A DNA stretch of 32,470 bases from FW021-bin31 sp964558275 (GTDB lineage: Bacteria; Bacteroidota; Bacteroidia; Chitinophagales; Chitinophagaceae). Within the stretch, counting starts at the first letter, position 1. Every line of letters starts with the position of its first letter. The position numbers and the translations under genes were made by a program. Positions 16,097-25,890 of the stretch are shown piece by piece. The notes beneath the pieces were generated by a model that was given only the letters and a program-made list of their open reading frames with translations, had not been told where the DNA came from and did no database searches. The stretch spans positions 1 through 32,470 of the forward strand of contig CAZLDH010000007.1 of NCBI GenBank assembly GCA_964558275.1. The letters are read 5' to 3'.

Positions 16097-17845
16097 TCAA
16101 TAACCCGGATTTTGTTTATAAACCGGGCCTGCCCAGTGCAACTGGTTCTGTGGAATCGGTAAATATTCGTCTCTACCGGGAGTAAAATGGGCAACATCCA
16201 ACCAGTTGTTTGGCCCCTTTCGCTTCTCTTCAATATCAAAATAATTATTCATCACTTTGGCGGCAATACCCCATCGAACCAAATCAAACCATCGCTGTCC
16301 TTCCATCGCAAACTCCAATCTATTTTCCCATTTCAAAGCCTTCCATGCATATTCCGGAGTCCAATCACAGTTTACCCCATCCTGATATGATTCTATTTTA
16401 TAATCCAGAGTAGGTTTCCCATTCGCAAATTTCAATTTAGCGGTACTATTAGAGGCTCTTTCTCTCACCTCATTTATAATTGGTAAAGCATCTTTATGTC
16501 GTCCAAGTTGAATCAAACATTCTGCTTTCCAAAGTAATACTCTATCATATCTTATAGGGCACATATTCATTGAATTCCACATCCAAAAAAGATTCACCAG
16601 ATAGGGGCTTCCTGCCTGTACATTTTCTTTAAGAGAACTAAAATAACCATAGGATTGTGGTGTTCTGGATCCACTACTATCAAAAATGATATTTTGCTGA
16701 TACTTCCATGGCAAACCCGGAATTCCAACAGTATGTCCTATCCTGGGATCCCAAGAATTACCGTCAAAATAAGCATCTTTATCTTTTATTTCTGCCTCAT
16801 TATAGGTATCAAAGAGTGGCAGTCCATCGCTACTTGTTCTGAATGCATTAACGAGCGTATAAGAGGGTTTGTGAAAATCACAGCAACTATAGTGTGGTGG
16901 CCACCAAGGTGCATTAAGCGCTGTTCCCGCATTCAAATTCCCATTGGGGGTGCCATCATCATGAGAATATTGCCATTCCCAAAGGAATCCGGGTTCATTG
17001 TTATCATTTTTAGCCAGAAAATTATCACCAAAATGAGGCGTTAAAGAATACGCTCCGCTGCTAATAATATCATTCAACAAGGGAAGTGCTTTCTTAAGGG
17101 TTTCTTTATTGATATTAACCACCTGATTTTTTTCATTTTGTTCATAAGCCATCCACATCAAACACTCAGAGGCAAAAGCTTCAGCCGCATACTTCGTAGG
17201 TCTTCCGGCTTCATCCTGCATGGCAGGAAGACCTTTAGCTGCTGCAGTAAAGTCTCCCAGAATTTTCTTCCAGATGTATAAATCATTAGTAGCACTATCC
17301 GGGTGATTGGAAATTAGTTTTATGGAATCCACACTTACATTCTCATCATAATAAGGGATCCATTTATACCACTTTTTGAGTTGTAAATATTCTACCCCTC
17401 TTATAAACCGCATCTCTGCAATTCTTTCTTCCTTTTTGGGATATTGCTCATTAGTAAGTCCGCGTAGCGCCCGCAATGCTACATTGCATCTTGATATTCC
17501 CTGATAAGAGCCATACCACATTCCATCATTGTTTCCTACCGCAGGTGTAACTAAAGTGAATACTTCCCATTGATACCAGGGTGTCTGATCCGACAAACCA
17601 CCACCCCCCTTGTAAGATTCATCAGACCGCATACTGGCCAACCAGGGGCTTAATTTTGAATTGATTGTCCCTTCATGAGGAATCCAGGCATAGGCAGCAA
17701 CAACAAGTCCATCTACCGTTTTTGGCGAACTCACATTTGCTTCGGTAATTACGCCTTGTGGTGTCACCTTCAAAAAATCATTGCTACAGGCAGCCAATAA
17801 CAATAGGCTCAAACCCATGACGAAATATTTAGTTCTATTATGCAT
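16097..17845 (-). CDS. SusD/RagB family surface glycan-binding lipoprotein
   Basis: A 582-residue lipoprotein. The signal ends in LLAAC with Cys20, followed by SNDFLKVTPQGVITEA, the usual SusD start. Later regions include TPR-like helices and the conserved C-terminal WKALKWENRLEFAMEGQRWF, shared by the SusD family. SusD proteins cap the SusC pore and deliver glycans to it. I chose the ATG at 17845; an ATG at 17866, 3 nt past the susC stop, is also possible. It pairs with the SusC homologue directly upstream. Confidence 0.94.
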   Translation of the reverse strand: MHNRTKYFVMGLSLLLLAACSNDFLKVTPQGVITEANVSSPKTVDGLVVAAYAWIPHEGTINSKLSPWLASMRSDESYKGGGGLSDQTPWYQWEVFTLVTPAVGNNDGMWYGSYQGISRCNVALRALRGLTNEQYPKKEERIAEMRFIRGVEYLQLKKWYKWIPYYDENVSVDSIKLISNHPDSATNDLYIWKKILGDFTAAAKGLPAMQDEAGRPTKYAAEAFASECLMWMAYEQNEKNQVVNINKETLKKALPLLNDIISSGAYSLTPHFGDNFLAKNDNNEPGFLWEWQYSHDDGTPNGNLNAGTALNAPWWPPHYSCCDFHKPSYTLVNAFRTSSDGLPLFDTYNEAEIKDKDAYFDGNSWDPRIGHTVGIPGLPWKYQQNIIFDSSGSRTPQSYGYFSSLKENVQAGSPYLVNLFWMWNSMNMCPIRYDRVLLWKAECLIQLGRHKDALPIINEVRERASNSTAKLKFANGKPTLDYKIESYQDGVNCDWTPEYAWKALKWENRLEFAMEGQRWFDLVRWGIAAKVMNNYFDIEEKRKGPNNWLDVAHFTPGRDEYLPIPQNQLHWAGPVYKQNPGY

Positions 17846-17869
17846 AATATAAATTATTTTATTCATTAT

Positions 17870-20800
17870 TTAGAAAATAACTTCTACACCCGTTTTAAAA
17901 ACGGTTGGAATGATATAAGGATTCTGATAGGAAGCATCTCCTGTATTGGAAACTTCCGGATCTGGACCAACATAAGCATTTTTCCCCCACCATTTTTTAA
18001 TAGTCAGAAGGTTTGAAGCCATAATGTATATTCTTAATTTTTGTATGTCTAAAGTAGAAGTCAGGCTCACCGGTAAAGTATAGCCAACCTGAAGGTTTCT
18101 GAGTTTCAAATAATCACCCGATGCTAAAAGATAGGTTGACATTCTCAGTTCATCGTTGTTGTTTGTCATAGCCAATGCTGGTATATTAGAATCCGGATTT
18201 GATGGAGACCATGCATCCAAGATACGAACCGGGTGGTTAAATCCATTCTGCACATAGACATTCCAAAAATCGCTATACGTCTTAAATTGATCATACACGG
18301 TGAGTCCGGCTCTACCCTGCCAAAACATATAAAAATCAAAGTTTTTATAATTGGCGTTAAAAGACAATCCAAACTGCACCTTAGGATCCCAAGTGGCTAT
18401 CCAAGTCTGATCATAATTATAATCCACTACGCCATCGGGTTTTCCTTCAGGACCTGAAATATCTTTATATTTAATACGGCCAATACCTTTACCCGGTTGT
18501 TTAGCAGAGTTATCTACTTCTTCCTGCGTTTTAAAAATACCATCTGCAATAAATCCATAAGTAGAATGAAATGGACGACCATCGATATCATCCCCTTTAA
18601 AAGTACTCCCGCCATAAGCAAAGCGCACATTGGGGGGTAAGTTCGTAATTTCATTTTTATTATGACTTATATTACCTGAGAGGCTCCATTTAAAAGCATT
18701 ATTCGGATTATTATGATAAGAAAGTTGCAATTCTACGCCTTTATCGGTCATATCCGCAGCATTTACCCAACGATAACCACCTTCGCCAATAGTTCCCAAA
18801 TAGGGAGGCTGGAATAACATTCCATTGGTTGCCTTGCGATAATAATCAATGCTGCCTGTGAAACGGGAATTGAACAAGCCGAAATCTAAACCTACATTTA
18901 TTTGTTTTGAAGTTTCCCATTTTAAAGCCGGATTTCCCGTCGATAATTTATTAAACCCGGATGGATTATTACCGGTCTCATTACCGGCTATGGCATAAGA
19001 AGTATAATCATAATCAGCAGCAAACAAACTATATGTGGAACCAGTAGGAATATGAGAGTTTCCATTTACCCCCCAGCTTACTCTGAATTTCAAATTAGAT
19101 ATAAATGACACCTCTTTTATAAAATCTTCATTGCTTAATCGCCATCCTGCCGAGACCGCCGGAAAAAGTCCAAATTGGTTTTTTCTTCCAAACTTGGAAG
19201 AACCATCGTGACGCAAGGATGCAGATAATAAATATTTGGAATTATAAACATAATTTACTTTTCCAAAGTAGGAGAGAAAAGCATACTTTCCGCCAAAGCC
19301 ATCCATACTCATATTGCCGGTTGCGGTGCCGAGATAAGCATAGTCATAATTCTGAAATTGAATATCCTGTCGATTCCCCGAAGTTGTTTCTGTTGTATAT
19401 TTTTTGGCTTCCATACCAACCAACGCCTGAATATCACTTTTTCCTTTATGGAGCTTAAATTGCAATGTATTTGTCCAATCTTCCTCCGCTTCCCACCAAT
19501 ACCATTGATCCACACTGCTGATATCACCTATCTTTCCTCCTCCTTCTCTAAAAGTAAAACCAATGGTCCGATGATTTCCTTCTGAATAAATCAATCCAAG
19601 TTGGGTATGAAAAGTAAAATGTTTTAAGAAATAAACATTGGCATAGACGCCCCCTACCACTTTATTATATTTATTACGATTCTTCTTGTTTTGCGTAAGC
19701 GAACGTACCGGATTCCAATAGTCATCCATACCTAAACCTACTGCAGTACCTCCCCAACCTCCATTTTTTGTATGCACCGGAAGTATTGGGGGCTCAACCA
19801 TAGCCTGGTGTATAGCTCCGAGATAATCTTGTGTACCCATATTCATTCTTGAAAATTCCGCATTTTCTCCAATTTCAAAATGATCGTCAATCACTTCATA
19901 ACTGGTATTTAACCTTACAGTATATCTTTCAATACCAGTATGTATAATAAAACCTTCGTTTTTAAAGTAATCCAATGATAGTAAAGAAGTCGCTTTGCTA
20001 TTCCCACCTGATACCGTAATTTGATGATCTGTCTGTAAACCCAAATGACTCACAGCATCCAGCCAGTCTGTATTAGCAGCAAACATGGTGTCATTAAATT
20101 GTTTGATGGGTATTACTTTATCCAATACGGGTATTCCTTGGTCATTTTTATGCCAATCGTAAGAATAAATTTGTGTCGCATCATTGGGATCACGTCCTCC
20201 ATTCACAGCTGCCTGCCATAAAGCACGTCCATATTGTTTTGTATCCAACAATTGGGGTTTATTCATCCAATCTGAGAACCCTACCATCCCACTATAGGTT
20301 ACTTTAGTTTTGCCGGGCGTCCCCTTCTTAGTCTGTATCAATATAACTCCACCGGCACCCTGTGCTCCATATATACTGGCAGAATAAGCATCTTTTAGCA
20401 CCTGAATAGAAGCGATATTATTAGGATTTATATCTCTCAAATTCATGCCTGAAGCGGGTACTCCATCTATTACGATTAACGGAGGAGCTCCATTTACTGA
20501 AGTAAGTCCTCTAATTCTTACACCGGTTCCGTTTCCCGCAGGATTACCATCAGTAGAAACTGTCATCCCGGGAACTTTTCCTTGCAATGCAGTTAATACA
20601 TTGGTTGAGCCATGTTTTTTCTCAATGTCTTTACTGTCCACAACTGTTACAGCTCCTGTAAGATCAGCCTTCTTTTGCGTCATATATCCGGTAACCACTA
20701 ATTCATTCAAACTTTTAGAACTAGTTACTAACGTTACATCTATGACAGATTGATCCCCAATAGCAACCTTTTTATCGATATAACCCACATAGGAAAAGAT

Positions 20801-21013
20801 TATAGAATCTTCCTTTTGATTCGTTTCTATACTATAATGGCCTAAGTCATTTGTTATCGTACCATTAGATGTGCCTGCCAGTTGTACCGTAACACCAACT
20901 AAAGGGGAACCTGTCGCAGCATCCGTAACGGTTCCGGAAATTTCACCCTGTCCTTGTACAGAAAGCGAAAAAAATATAAGACATAGTGTCAACAGTATTC
21001 TTAATTTTTTCAT
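17870..21013 (-). CDS. SusC/RagA family TonB-linked outer membrane transporter
   Basis: A 1047-residue beta-barrel transporter. A signal peptide (1-21) is followed by a carboxypeptidase-regulatory-like domain (about 24-100: GTVTDAATGSPLVGVTVQL), a TonB box and plug domain (about 105-225: LNELVVTGY, VRIRGLTSVNGAPPLIVIDG, SIYGAQGAGGVILIQTKKG) and a long barrel ending in a Phe (VEVIF). There is no STN domain, so it is not built to signal to an anti-sigma factor. With SusD it imports an oligosaccharide through the outer membrane using TonB energy. The promoter region upstream holds two LacI-type operators. Confidence 0.96.
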   Translation of the reverse strand: MKKLRILLTLCLIFFSLSVQGQGEISGTVTDAATGSPLVGVTVQLAGTSNGTITNDLGHYSIETNQKEDSIIFSYVGYIDKKVAIGDQSVIDVTLVTSSKSLNELVVTGYMTQKKADLTGAVTVVDSKDIEKKHGSTNVLTALQGKVPGMTVSTDGNPAGNGTGVRIRGLTSVNGAPPLIVIDGVPASGMNLRDINPNNIASIQVLKDAYSASIYGAQGAGGVILIQTKKGTPGKTKVTYSGMVGFSDWMNKPQLLDTKQYGRALWQAAVNGGRDPNDATQIYSYDWHKNDQGIPVLDKVIPIKQFNDTMFAANTDWLDAVSHLGLQTDHQITVSGGNSKATSLLSLDYFKNEGFIIHTGIERYTVRLNTSYEVIDDHFEIGENAEFSRMNMGTQDYLGAIHQAMVEPPILPVHTKNGGWGGTAVGLGMDDYWNPVRSLTQNKKNRNKYNKVVGGVYANVYFLKHFTFHTQLGLIYSEGNHRTIGFTFREGGGKIGDISSVDQWYWWEAEEDWTNTLQFKLHKGKSDIQALVGMEAKKYTTETTSGNRQDIQFQNYDYAYLGTATGNMSMDGFGGKYAFLSYFGKVNYVYNSKYLLSASLRHDGSSKFGRKNQFGLFPAVSAGWRLSNEDFIKEVSFISNLKFRVSWGVNGNSHIPTGSTYSLFAADYDYTSYAIAGNETGNNPSGFNKLSTGNPALKWETSKQINVGLDFGLFNSRFTGSIDYYRKATNGMLFQPPYLGTIGEGGYRWVNAADMTDKGVELQLSYHNNPNNAFKWSLSGNISHNKNEITNLPPNVRFAYGGSTFKGDDIDGRPFHSTYGFIADGIFKTQEEVDNSAKQPGKGIGRIKYKDISGPEGKPDGVVDYNYDQTWIATWDPKVQFGLSFNANYKNFDFYMFWQGRAGLTVYDQFKTYSDFWNVYVQNGFNHPVRILDAWSPSNPDSNIPALAMTNNNDELRMSTYLLASGDYLKLRNLQVGYTLPVSLTSTLDIQKLRIYIMASNLLTIKKWWGKNAYVGPDPEVSNTGDASYQNPYIIPTVFKTGVEVIF

Positions 21014-21051
21014 ACTTTTTTTTTATTTATTAAAAAATCATCTTTTATGGA

Positions 21052-21065
21052 TTTAAACGTTTAAG
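21052..21065. promoter_or_regulatory. LacI-type operator, susC proximal site
   Basis: A 12-bp perfect palindrome TTAAACGTTTAA (21053-21064) with flanking GCAA, which is shared with two of the other sites. It lies about 40 bp before the susC ATG, in the leader if transcription starts near 21141. Confidence 0.72.
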
Positions 21066-21147
21066 CAATTTTATAAGAAAATAAAAACAATTCCCTCATT
21101 TAAGAATTTTTCTATCTTTCGAAAGCTTGTTACAGATGTATTACTTC

Positions 21148-21181
21148 CAAATAATCTTGATAACTTAACCGTTTAAGCAAA
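21148..21181 (-). promoter_or_regulatory. Candidate susC promoter overlapped by an operator
   Basis: On the minus strand TTTG (21178-21181), a 22-bp gap, then ATTATTTG (21148-21155), close to TAnnTTTG but off at the first two bases. The operator at 21164-21177 fills the gap, the same layout as at fucI. A weaker alternative is TAAAATTG at 21066-21073, with a start inside the proximal operator. Confidence 0.4.
21164..21177. promoter_or_regulatory. LacI-type operator, susC distal site
   Basis: CTTAACCGTTTAAG, a 14-bp palindrome with one mismatched pair next to the centre, again followed by CAA. It lies between the candidate -33 and -7 elements of susC, where bound repressor would block polymerase. 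Confidence 0.75.
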
Positions 21182-21231
21182 AGCCTATATAATATAGTTA
21201 CGTCTTACTATCTCAAAAAATCTGTTTTATT

Positions 21232-22227
21232 CTAATTCTTTTTTATAATCTCAGGATTCAAAACGATTTTTTCCTGATAATCTTCTTTTCTGTAGATTTT
21301 TCTAAGAAGCAACCTCACTGCTTCATGCGCAATTAAATCCAAAGGCTGTTTCACATAGCTAATAGGATAATAAAAAAGATCATAAGACACATTTTGATCA
21401 AAACAAAACACATCTACTTCTTCAGGAACTTTAATATTTTCCTTTTTCAGCATTTTCACCCCCCGTATAGATAACGTATTGGTTGAAAACATAATCGCAT
21501 CTACCCCCTTTTCTATCAGTTTCTTAAATTCTTTACTAAAAGAATCCATATCGTCATAACCTACTTTACAAATAAATTTGTCATCATAGTATTTATTTTC
21601 TTCTAATGCCTTCTTATAACCCAAAAACCGATCAACTGTATGTTTTAAATCACTTTTATACCTTACCAGCCCAATCTTTTCATGCCCCCTTTCCAGCAAA
21701 ATTTTGGTTGCCTGATAAGTGGCTTTAAAATTATCAATAATTACATAACTCGATTCTATATCTTCAAAATATCGATCCAACAAAACAAACGGAATATTCA
21801 TTTCTGATAAATATTTCAATTGATTTTCACTTCCTTGGGCAGGAACGATAAGGATTCCATCAATTTGTCTGTTGACTAAAGTATCAATCAATTGGTGAGC
21901 ACGCTCCGCATTCTCATCAGAGCTTCCAAATAAAACAGTATAGCCCTTAATATTTGATTCATTTTCTATTAATCTGGCCAGACGACCAAAAAAGGGGTTG
22001 GAAATATCGGTAACAATGAGACCTATAGAAAACGATTTCCCACTTTTTAAACTTTTAGCCACCTGATTAGGCTGATAATTCATTTCCTTGGCTATCCTTT
22101 TAATCCGCTCTGCTGTTCGCTTACTCACTCTGGCTTCTTCCGACTTATTATTCATCACATAAGAAACCAAGGCAGAAGATACTCCCGCTGCTTCTGCAAT
22201 ATCTTTAATTAAAATTTTCTTTTTCAT
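21232..22227 (-). CDS. LacI family transcriptional regulator
   Basis: A 331-residue regulator. The N-terminal HTH is clear (IKDIAEAAGVSSALVSYVMN, about 7-26) with a hinge helix (NQVAKSLKSG near 51-60); the rest is a periplasmic-binding-protein-like effector domain (IGLIVTDISNPFFGRL, VPAQGSENQL, FCFDQNVSYDLFYYP). I chose the ATG at 22227 over a TTG 21 nt upstream, because the HTH then begins in the normal place. It follows the sigma factor stop by only 2 nt, as the last gene of the fucI operon. LacI proteins bind palindromes with central CG, which the four operators here have. Effector candidates are L-fucose, D-arabinose, their ketoses or a phosphorylated form. Confidence 0.93.
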   Translation of the reverse strand: MKKKILIKDIAEAAGVSSALVSYVMNNKSEEARVSKRTAERIKRIAKEMNYQPNQVAKSLKSGKSFSIGLIVTDISNPFFGRLARLIENESNIKGYTVLFGSSDENAERAHQLIDTLVNRQIDGILIVPAQGSENQLKYLSEMNIPFVLLDRYFEDIESSYVIIDNFKATYQATKILLERGHEKIGLVRYKSDLKHTVDRFLGYKKALEENKYYDDKFICKVGYDDMDSFSKEFKKLIEKGVDAIMFSTNTLSIRGVKMLKKENIKVPEEVDVFCFDQNVSYDLFYYPISYVKQPLDLIAHEAVRLLLRKIYRKEDYQEKIVLNPEIIKKN

Positions 22228-22229
22228 TT

Positions 22230-22784
22230 TTAAGCTCTTCCTCTGCAATAATGACCCTTAAAACCCAATTCTGACTTGATAAAACGTTTTGCTTTTACAA
22301 TATGATCACAGACAGTACTCTGGGAGACATTTAATAGTTCACCCACTTCTTTATAACTCTTTTCTTCCAATTTACATAATTTAAAAATCAGTCTTCTTTT
22401 AGGAGGCAGCTTATTTACAACATTTTCTATACGAGACATTTGATCCTCTTGAAAAAGTTCATCCACATCTATATAATTTATATTATTTTGTCTTTTATAT
22501 CGGGCTTCAAATTTTTTCTCTACCCTATGATGCCTGTAATAATCCATAATTAAGTTATGACCTATCCGCATCATATAAGATTTAAGAGACAAACTAAAAT
22601 CTATCTGCTGACGCTGTTTCCAAATCTTTAAAAAGACTTCTTGTATAATATCTTCTGCACGTTCCTGAGAGCCAATTAAAAAAACAAACCTCCTCAACAA
22701 ATCCTGATAATAGGTATCATATATTTCATTAAAAGTCTTTCGATCCAGTATTTTGGGTGTATTTAGTTGTAAAGCTTCCATCAT
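22230..22784 (-). CDS. ECF-type RNA polymerase sigma factor (Bacteroidetes expansion family)
   Basis: A 184-residue sigma-70 family factor. Region 2 spans about 20-90 (YYQDLLRRFVFLIG, AEDIIQEVFLKIW, SYMMRIGHNLIMDYYR) and region 4 about 125-172 (NKLPPKRRLIFKLCKLEEKSYKEVGELLNVSQSTVCDHI in two stretches). It belongs with the ECF factors usually paired with a FecR anti-sigma and a STN-type SusC, but neither is here. The gene sits between the kinase (33 nt upstream) and the LacI gene (2 nt downstream). Possible targets are genes outside the window. Confidence 0.9.
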   Translation of the reverse strand: MMEALQLNTPKILDRKTFNEIYDTYYQDLLRRFVFLIGSQERAEDIIQEVFLKIWKQRQQIDFSLSLKSYMMRIGHNLIMDYYRHHRVEKKFEARYKRQNNINYIDVDELFQEDQMSRIENVVNKLPPKRRLIFKLCKLEEKSYKEVGELLNVSQSTVCDHIVKAKRFIKSELGFKGHYCRGRA

Positions 22785-22817
22785 AATTGGCGTTTTCTTA
22801 AAAAAATCATTGTAAAA

Positions 22818-24470
22818 TCAATGCTGATATTTCCCATAGCGCTTATACAGGATAAATCTACGGTTGTAATATTCAACCCTTTCTTTATTTGGTGTAAAAA
22901 CCCTTTTCCCTCCATTTGACATTTTATTATAAGCTTCTTGCACACTTTCATGACAACCTGAAACCACTGCTGCAAACATGGCAGCGCCTATAGCCACAGG
23001 CTGCTCTATGTCCAACACATGGATGGGTCTGTGGAGTACATCAGCCAACGTCTGCATAACATATTCCGATTTTATGGCAATTCCGCCAATGGCATTTACG
23101 CCATGAATCTTTATTCCTTGCTCCTCCATGCTCTCAATAATCGCCCGCGATCCAAAGCAAGTAGCTTCTACCAGTGCCTGAAATATTTGAGGAGGGGTAG
23201 ATCCCAGTGTAAGATTCCCTATCAAGCCTTTTACCTTTGGATCCACAAAAGGCGTTCTCCTTCCATTAAACCAATCCAGGGCAAAGAGTGCATCCTCCTT
23301 TAATGGCAATGCAGCTGCTTGTCTATTCAATTCTTCTAACAGGTATTCCTGCAAACTATTTACTTTTTCTTCCGAGCATGAAATAATTTCTTTCCCTTCC
23401 TTTTGTCTTAGAGGCCAAAGCAAAAGATTTCTAAACCAAGAATAAATATCTCCAAAAGCCGATTGTCCAGCCTCTAACCCAACCATTCCGGGAATAATAG
23501 AATCAACCACCTCTCCCGAAATACCTTCAATCACTTTGTTTTTCAAATCTTCTCTCGGAACCACCATCATATCACAGGTAGAAGTTCCAATTACCTTACT
23601 CATAAAGTAAGGCTTGATTCCACCTCCCACTGCACCAACGTGCGCATCAATAGCACCTATTCCTACTTTAACTTCCGTTGAAAGACCTAATTTTTCGGCC
23701 CATTCTTTGTCCAAGCTTCCGGCCAACCGATCTGCCGAATAGACCTTCTTTCCAAATCGAAGAACATATTCTTCCAAGCAGGCATCTACTTCTCCGAAGA
23801 AAGAAACAGGAGGTAATCCCCCAAATTTCTCAGCCCATAACGCCTTATGTCCAGCAGCACAAACATTCCTTTTTATATCTACCGCTTTTCCACCACCGGT
23901 CAATACAAAAGGAATCCAGTCGCTATGCTCTACAAAGGTAAAAGCATGATCTCCTATCTTTTTATCCACTCGCAATAGATGCAGTAACTTTGCCCAATAC
24001 CATTCCGATGAATAGCGTCCCCCTACATATTTTAGATAATCCTCTTTTGAATTCTTCCCGACGTTATTGATTTCTTCTGCTTCTGCTGCTGCCGTATGAT
24101 CCTTCCAAAGAATAAACATCGCATTCGGGTCTTCCTCAAAAGGCGCTAGGAGGGATAAGGGTACCCCTTCTTCATTAACAGCAACCGGCGTTGATCCAGT
24201 CGTAGCTACCGACAGGCCGGAAACTTTCTTTCCTACCATTTTCGGCACCATGGCAAGACAATCTTTTATTGCACTTTCAAGGCTTTCTAAATAATCCAGC
24301 GGATGTTGACGAAATTGATTTTCAAACGGTTTACAATATCGTCCTTCCTTCCATCGTTTATAATAAGATACCGAAGAGGCAAGCTGCTTTCCATTTTCGC
24401 CTTCTACGATGACCGCCCGAACAGAATCTGTTCCATAATCAATCCCAATCATGTAATTCTTCTCTTCCAT
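22818..24470 (-). CDS. FGGY-family carbohydrate kinase, ribulokinase (AraB) type
   Basis: A 550-residue kinase. The FGGY ATPase core shows IGIDYGTDSVRA at 8-19, FILWKDHTAAAEA near 118-130, GIGAIDAHVGAVGGG near 271-285 and LDWFNGRRTPFVDP near 398-411, the pattern of AraB ribulokinase (about 560 residues) and not of the shorter FucK. In this operon it should phosphorylate the ketose made by FucI: L-fuculose from L-fucose, or D-ribulose from D-arabinose. Characterised AraB phosphorylates D-ribulose as well as L-ribulose, so D-ribulose 5-phosphate is a plausible product and would need no aldolase. The start is 19 nt after fucP. Confidence 0.9.
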   Translation of the reverse strand: MEEKNYMIGIDYGTDSVRAVIVEGENGKQLASSVSYYKRWKEGRYCKPFENQFRQHPLDYLESLESAIKDCLAMVPKMVGKKVSGLSVATTGSTPVAVNEEGVPLSLLAPFEEDPNAMFILWKDHTAAAEAEEINNVGKNSKEDYLKYVGGRYSSEWYWAKLLHLLRVDKKIGDHAFTFVEHSDWIPFVLTGGGKAVDIKRNVCAAGHKALWAEKFGGLPPVSFFGEVDACLEEYVLRFGKKVYSADRLAGSLDKEWAEKLGLSTEVKVGIGAIDAHVGAVGGGIKPYFMSKVIGTSTCDMMVVPREDLKNKVIEGISGEVVDSIIPGMVGLEAGQSAFGDIYSWFRNLLLWPLRQKEGKEIISCSEEKVNSLQEYLLEELNRQAAALPLKEDALFALDWFNGRRTPFVDPKVKGLIGNLTLGSTPPQIFQALVEATCFGSRAIIESMEEQGIKIHGVNAIGGIAIKSEYVMQTLADVLHRPIHVLDIEQPVAIGAAMFAAVVSGCHESVQEAYNKMSNGGKRVFTPNKERVEYYNRRFILYKRYGKYQH

Positions 24471-24489
24471 AAGGCTTACTTTTAGGTAT

Positions 24490-25767
24490 TCATGCGCTGG
24501 GCTCTTTTCTTATTTTATAGCCGGAAAGGCCATAATACAAGATAAAAGCAAAGAGTGGAATAGGCGCTAAAAATCCGATAGACATTCCCCAAGTATCCGC
24601 TACCAATCCCATTAACGGAGGGAAAACGGCTCCCCCTGCCACTCCCATGACAATATAAGAAGAAGCATATTTCGTTTTTGAGCCCAAACTTTCAATAGCT
24701 AAGGCAAATATTGTCGGATACATAATAGACATCAAGAAGAAGACAATATATAAAGAGATTAAGGAAATCCAACCAAATTCAATAGCTACGATAGGCAGCA
24801 GAATAAGACATCCCAAAGAAAAATAAGCCAATACTTTTTGAGGTTCTGTTTTCTTCATCATCGCACTTCCGGAGAGCCGGCCTAACATAAATAACAGAAA
24901 ACCAAAGGACAAGAAATAAGGTGCATACTCCACATCAAAACGAGGATGCATACCTTCATCCGTTACAAAATTGATTAAAAAACTAAAGATGCCGGTCTGG
25001 GCAGCTACATAACATGCCTGTGCAATAGCTCCATGTTTAAAGTGTTTATTATCCCATAATGGTTTATCAGAAATATATTCGGCTTCTTCATTATTTTTTT
25101 CTATTCCCAAAGCAGCTTCCTCATCTGCTTCAGTAATTTCCGGTAAATCTAGGCGCTTAAAGATGAAGGCCACGATAAGAACGACAATCCCTATAATAGC
25201 GAAGGGCAATACAATCGAAATCATTTTATCACCTTCCACATGACTTTGATTTCTATACACATACAGGGCAATCAATGGTCCTATTACCCAAGCTAATCCA
25301 TTAAAAGACTGCGCAATATTTATTCGACGTCCTGCCGTTTCAGGTGGTCCTAATTTGGTACTATAAGGATTGGCAGCTGTTTCCAACGTAGTCAGTCCAG
25401 AGCCAATGATTAACAAACAAACAAGGAATAAAATAAAAGACTGAAAAGGGGCTGTCCCGGCGGCCAGTAATGCGCCGGCAGCAAAAAGCAACAATCCAAA
25501 TATCACTCCTTTCTTGTATCCATATTTTCTCATAAACAGACCGGCAGGAACTGACATCCCCAAATAAGCACCATATAAAGAAAATTGTACAAAACTTGAC
25601 TGCCATTTATGCAAATTCAGCATCATTTGGAAATTTTTGTCCAGGGTATCCAACATACCATGGGCTATACCCCAGAGAAAAAACAGGGAACAAATAGCCA
25701 CAAAAGGGGCAAAGTAATTGATATTGTCTCTGACAAAAAGAGAAGATTTCGTTTTCTTTTGCTTCAT
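24490..25767 (-). CDS. fucP: L-fucose:H+ symporter family permease
   Basis: A 425-residue MFS transporter with 12 predicted hydrophobic helices. Asp40 (GMLDTLD) and Glu129 (TLETAANPY) match E. coli FucP Asp46 and Glu135, which are needed for proton-coupled transport; both are offset by 6. It brings the free sugar through the inner membrane. E. coli FucP is known to carry L-fucose, D-arabinose and L-galactose. It lies 123 nt after fucI, in the same direction. Other FHS-family sugars cannot be excluded. Confidence 0.92.
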   Translation of the reverse strand: MKQKKTKSSLFVRDNINYFAPFVAICSLFFLWGIAHGMLDTLDKNFQMMLNLHKWQSSFVQFSLYGAYLGMSVPAGLFMRKYGYKKGVIFGLLLFAAGALLAAGTAPFQSFILFLVCLLIIGSGLTTLETAANPYSTKLGPPETAGRRINIAQSFNGLAWVIGPLIALYVYRNQSHVEGDKMISIVLPFAIIGIVVLIVAFIFKRLDLPEITEADEEAALGIEKNNEEAEYISDKPLWDNKHFKHGAIAQACYVAAQTGIFSFLINFVTDEGMHPRFDVEYAPYFLSFGFLLFMLGRLSGSAMMKKTEPQKVLAYFSLGCLILLPIVAIEFGWISLISLYIVFFLMSIMYPTIFALAIESLGSKTKYASSYIVMGVAGGAVFPPLMGLVADTWGMSIGFLAPIPLFAFILYYGLSGYKIRKEPSA

Positions 25768-25890
25768 AGGTCTTTGTTTTATGATCTATAATGGATCTTT
25801 TCACATCCGGCAGATCGTTAATTAAAAATTATAATTCTGTCGTGAATTTATAATAAAATTTAAAGAAAAGTTCCATTCCTTACACCAGAG

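Noticed and set aside
22230..22248. A longer LacI start (TTG at 22248) overlapping the sigma factor
   Set aside because: The ATG at 22227 places the HTH in its usual position and avoids the overlap.
22818..24470. Naming the kinase fucK
   Set aside because: Length and motifs are those of ribulokinase, and its substrate in this operon is not settled.
25826..25856. A/T-rich inverted repeat in the fucI-fucP gap
   Set aside because: It needs a bulge, is nearly all A/T, has no T tract and does not match the operators; no function can be supported.
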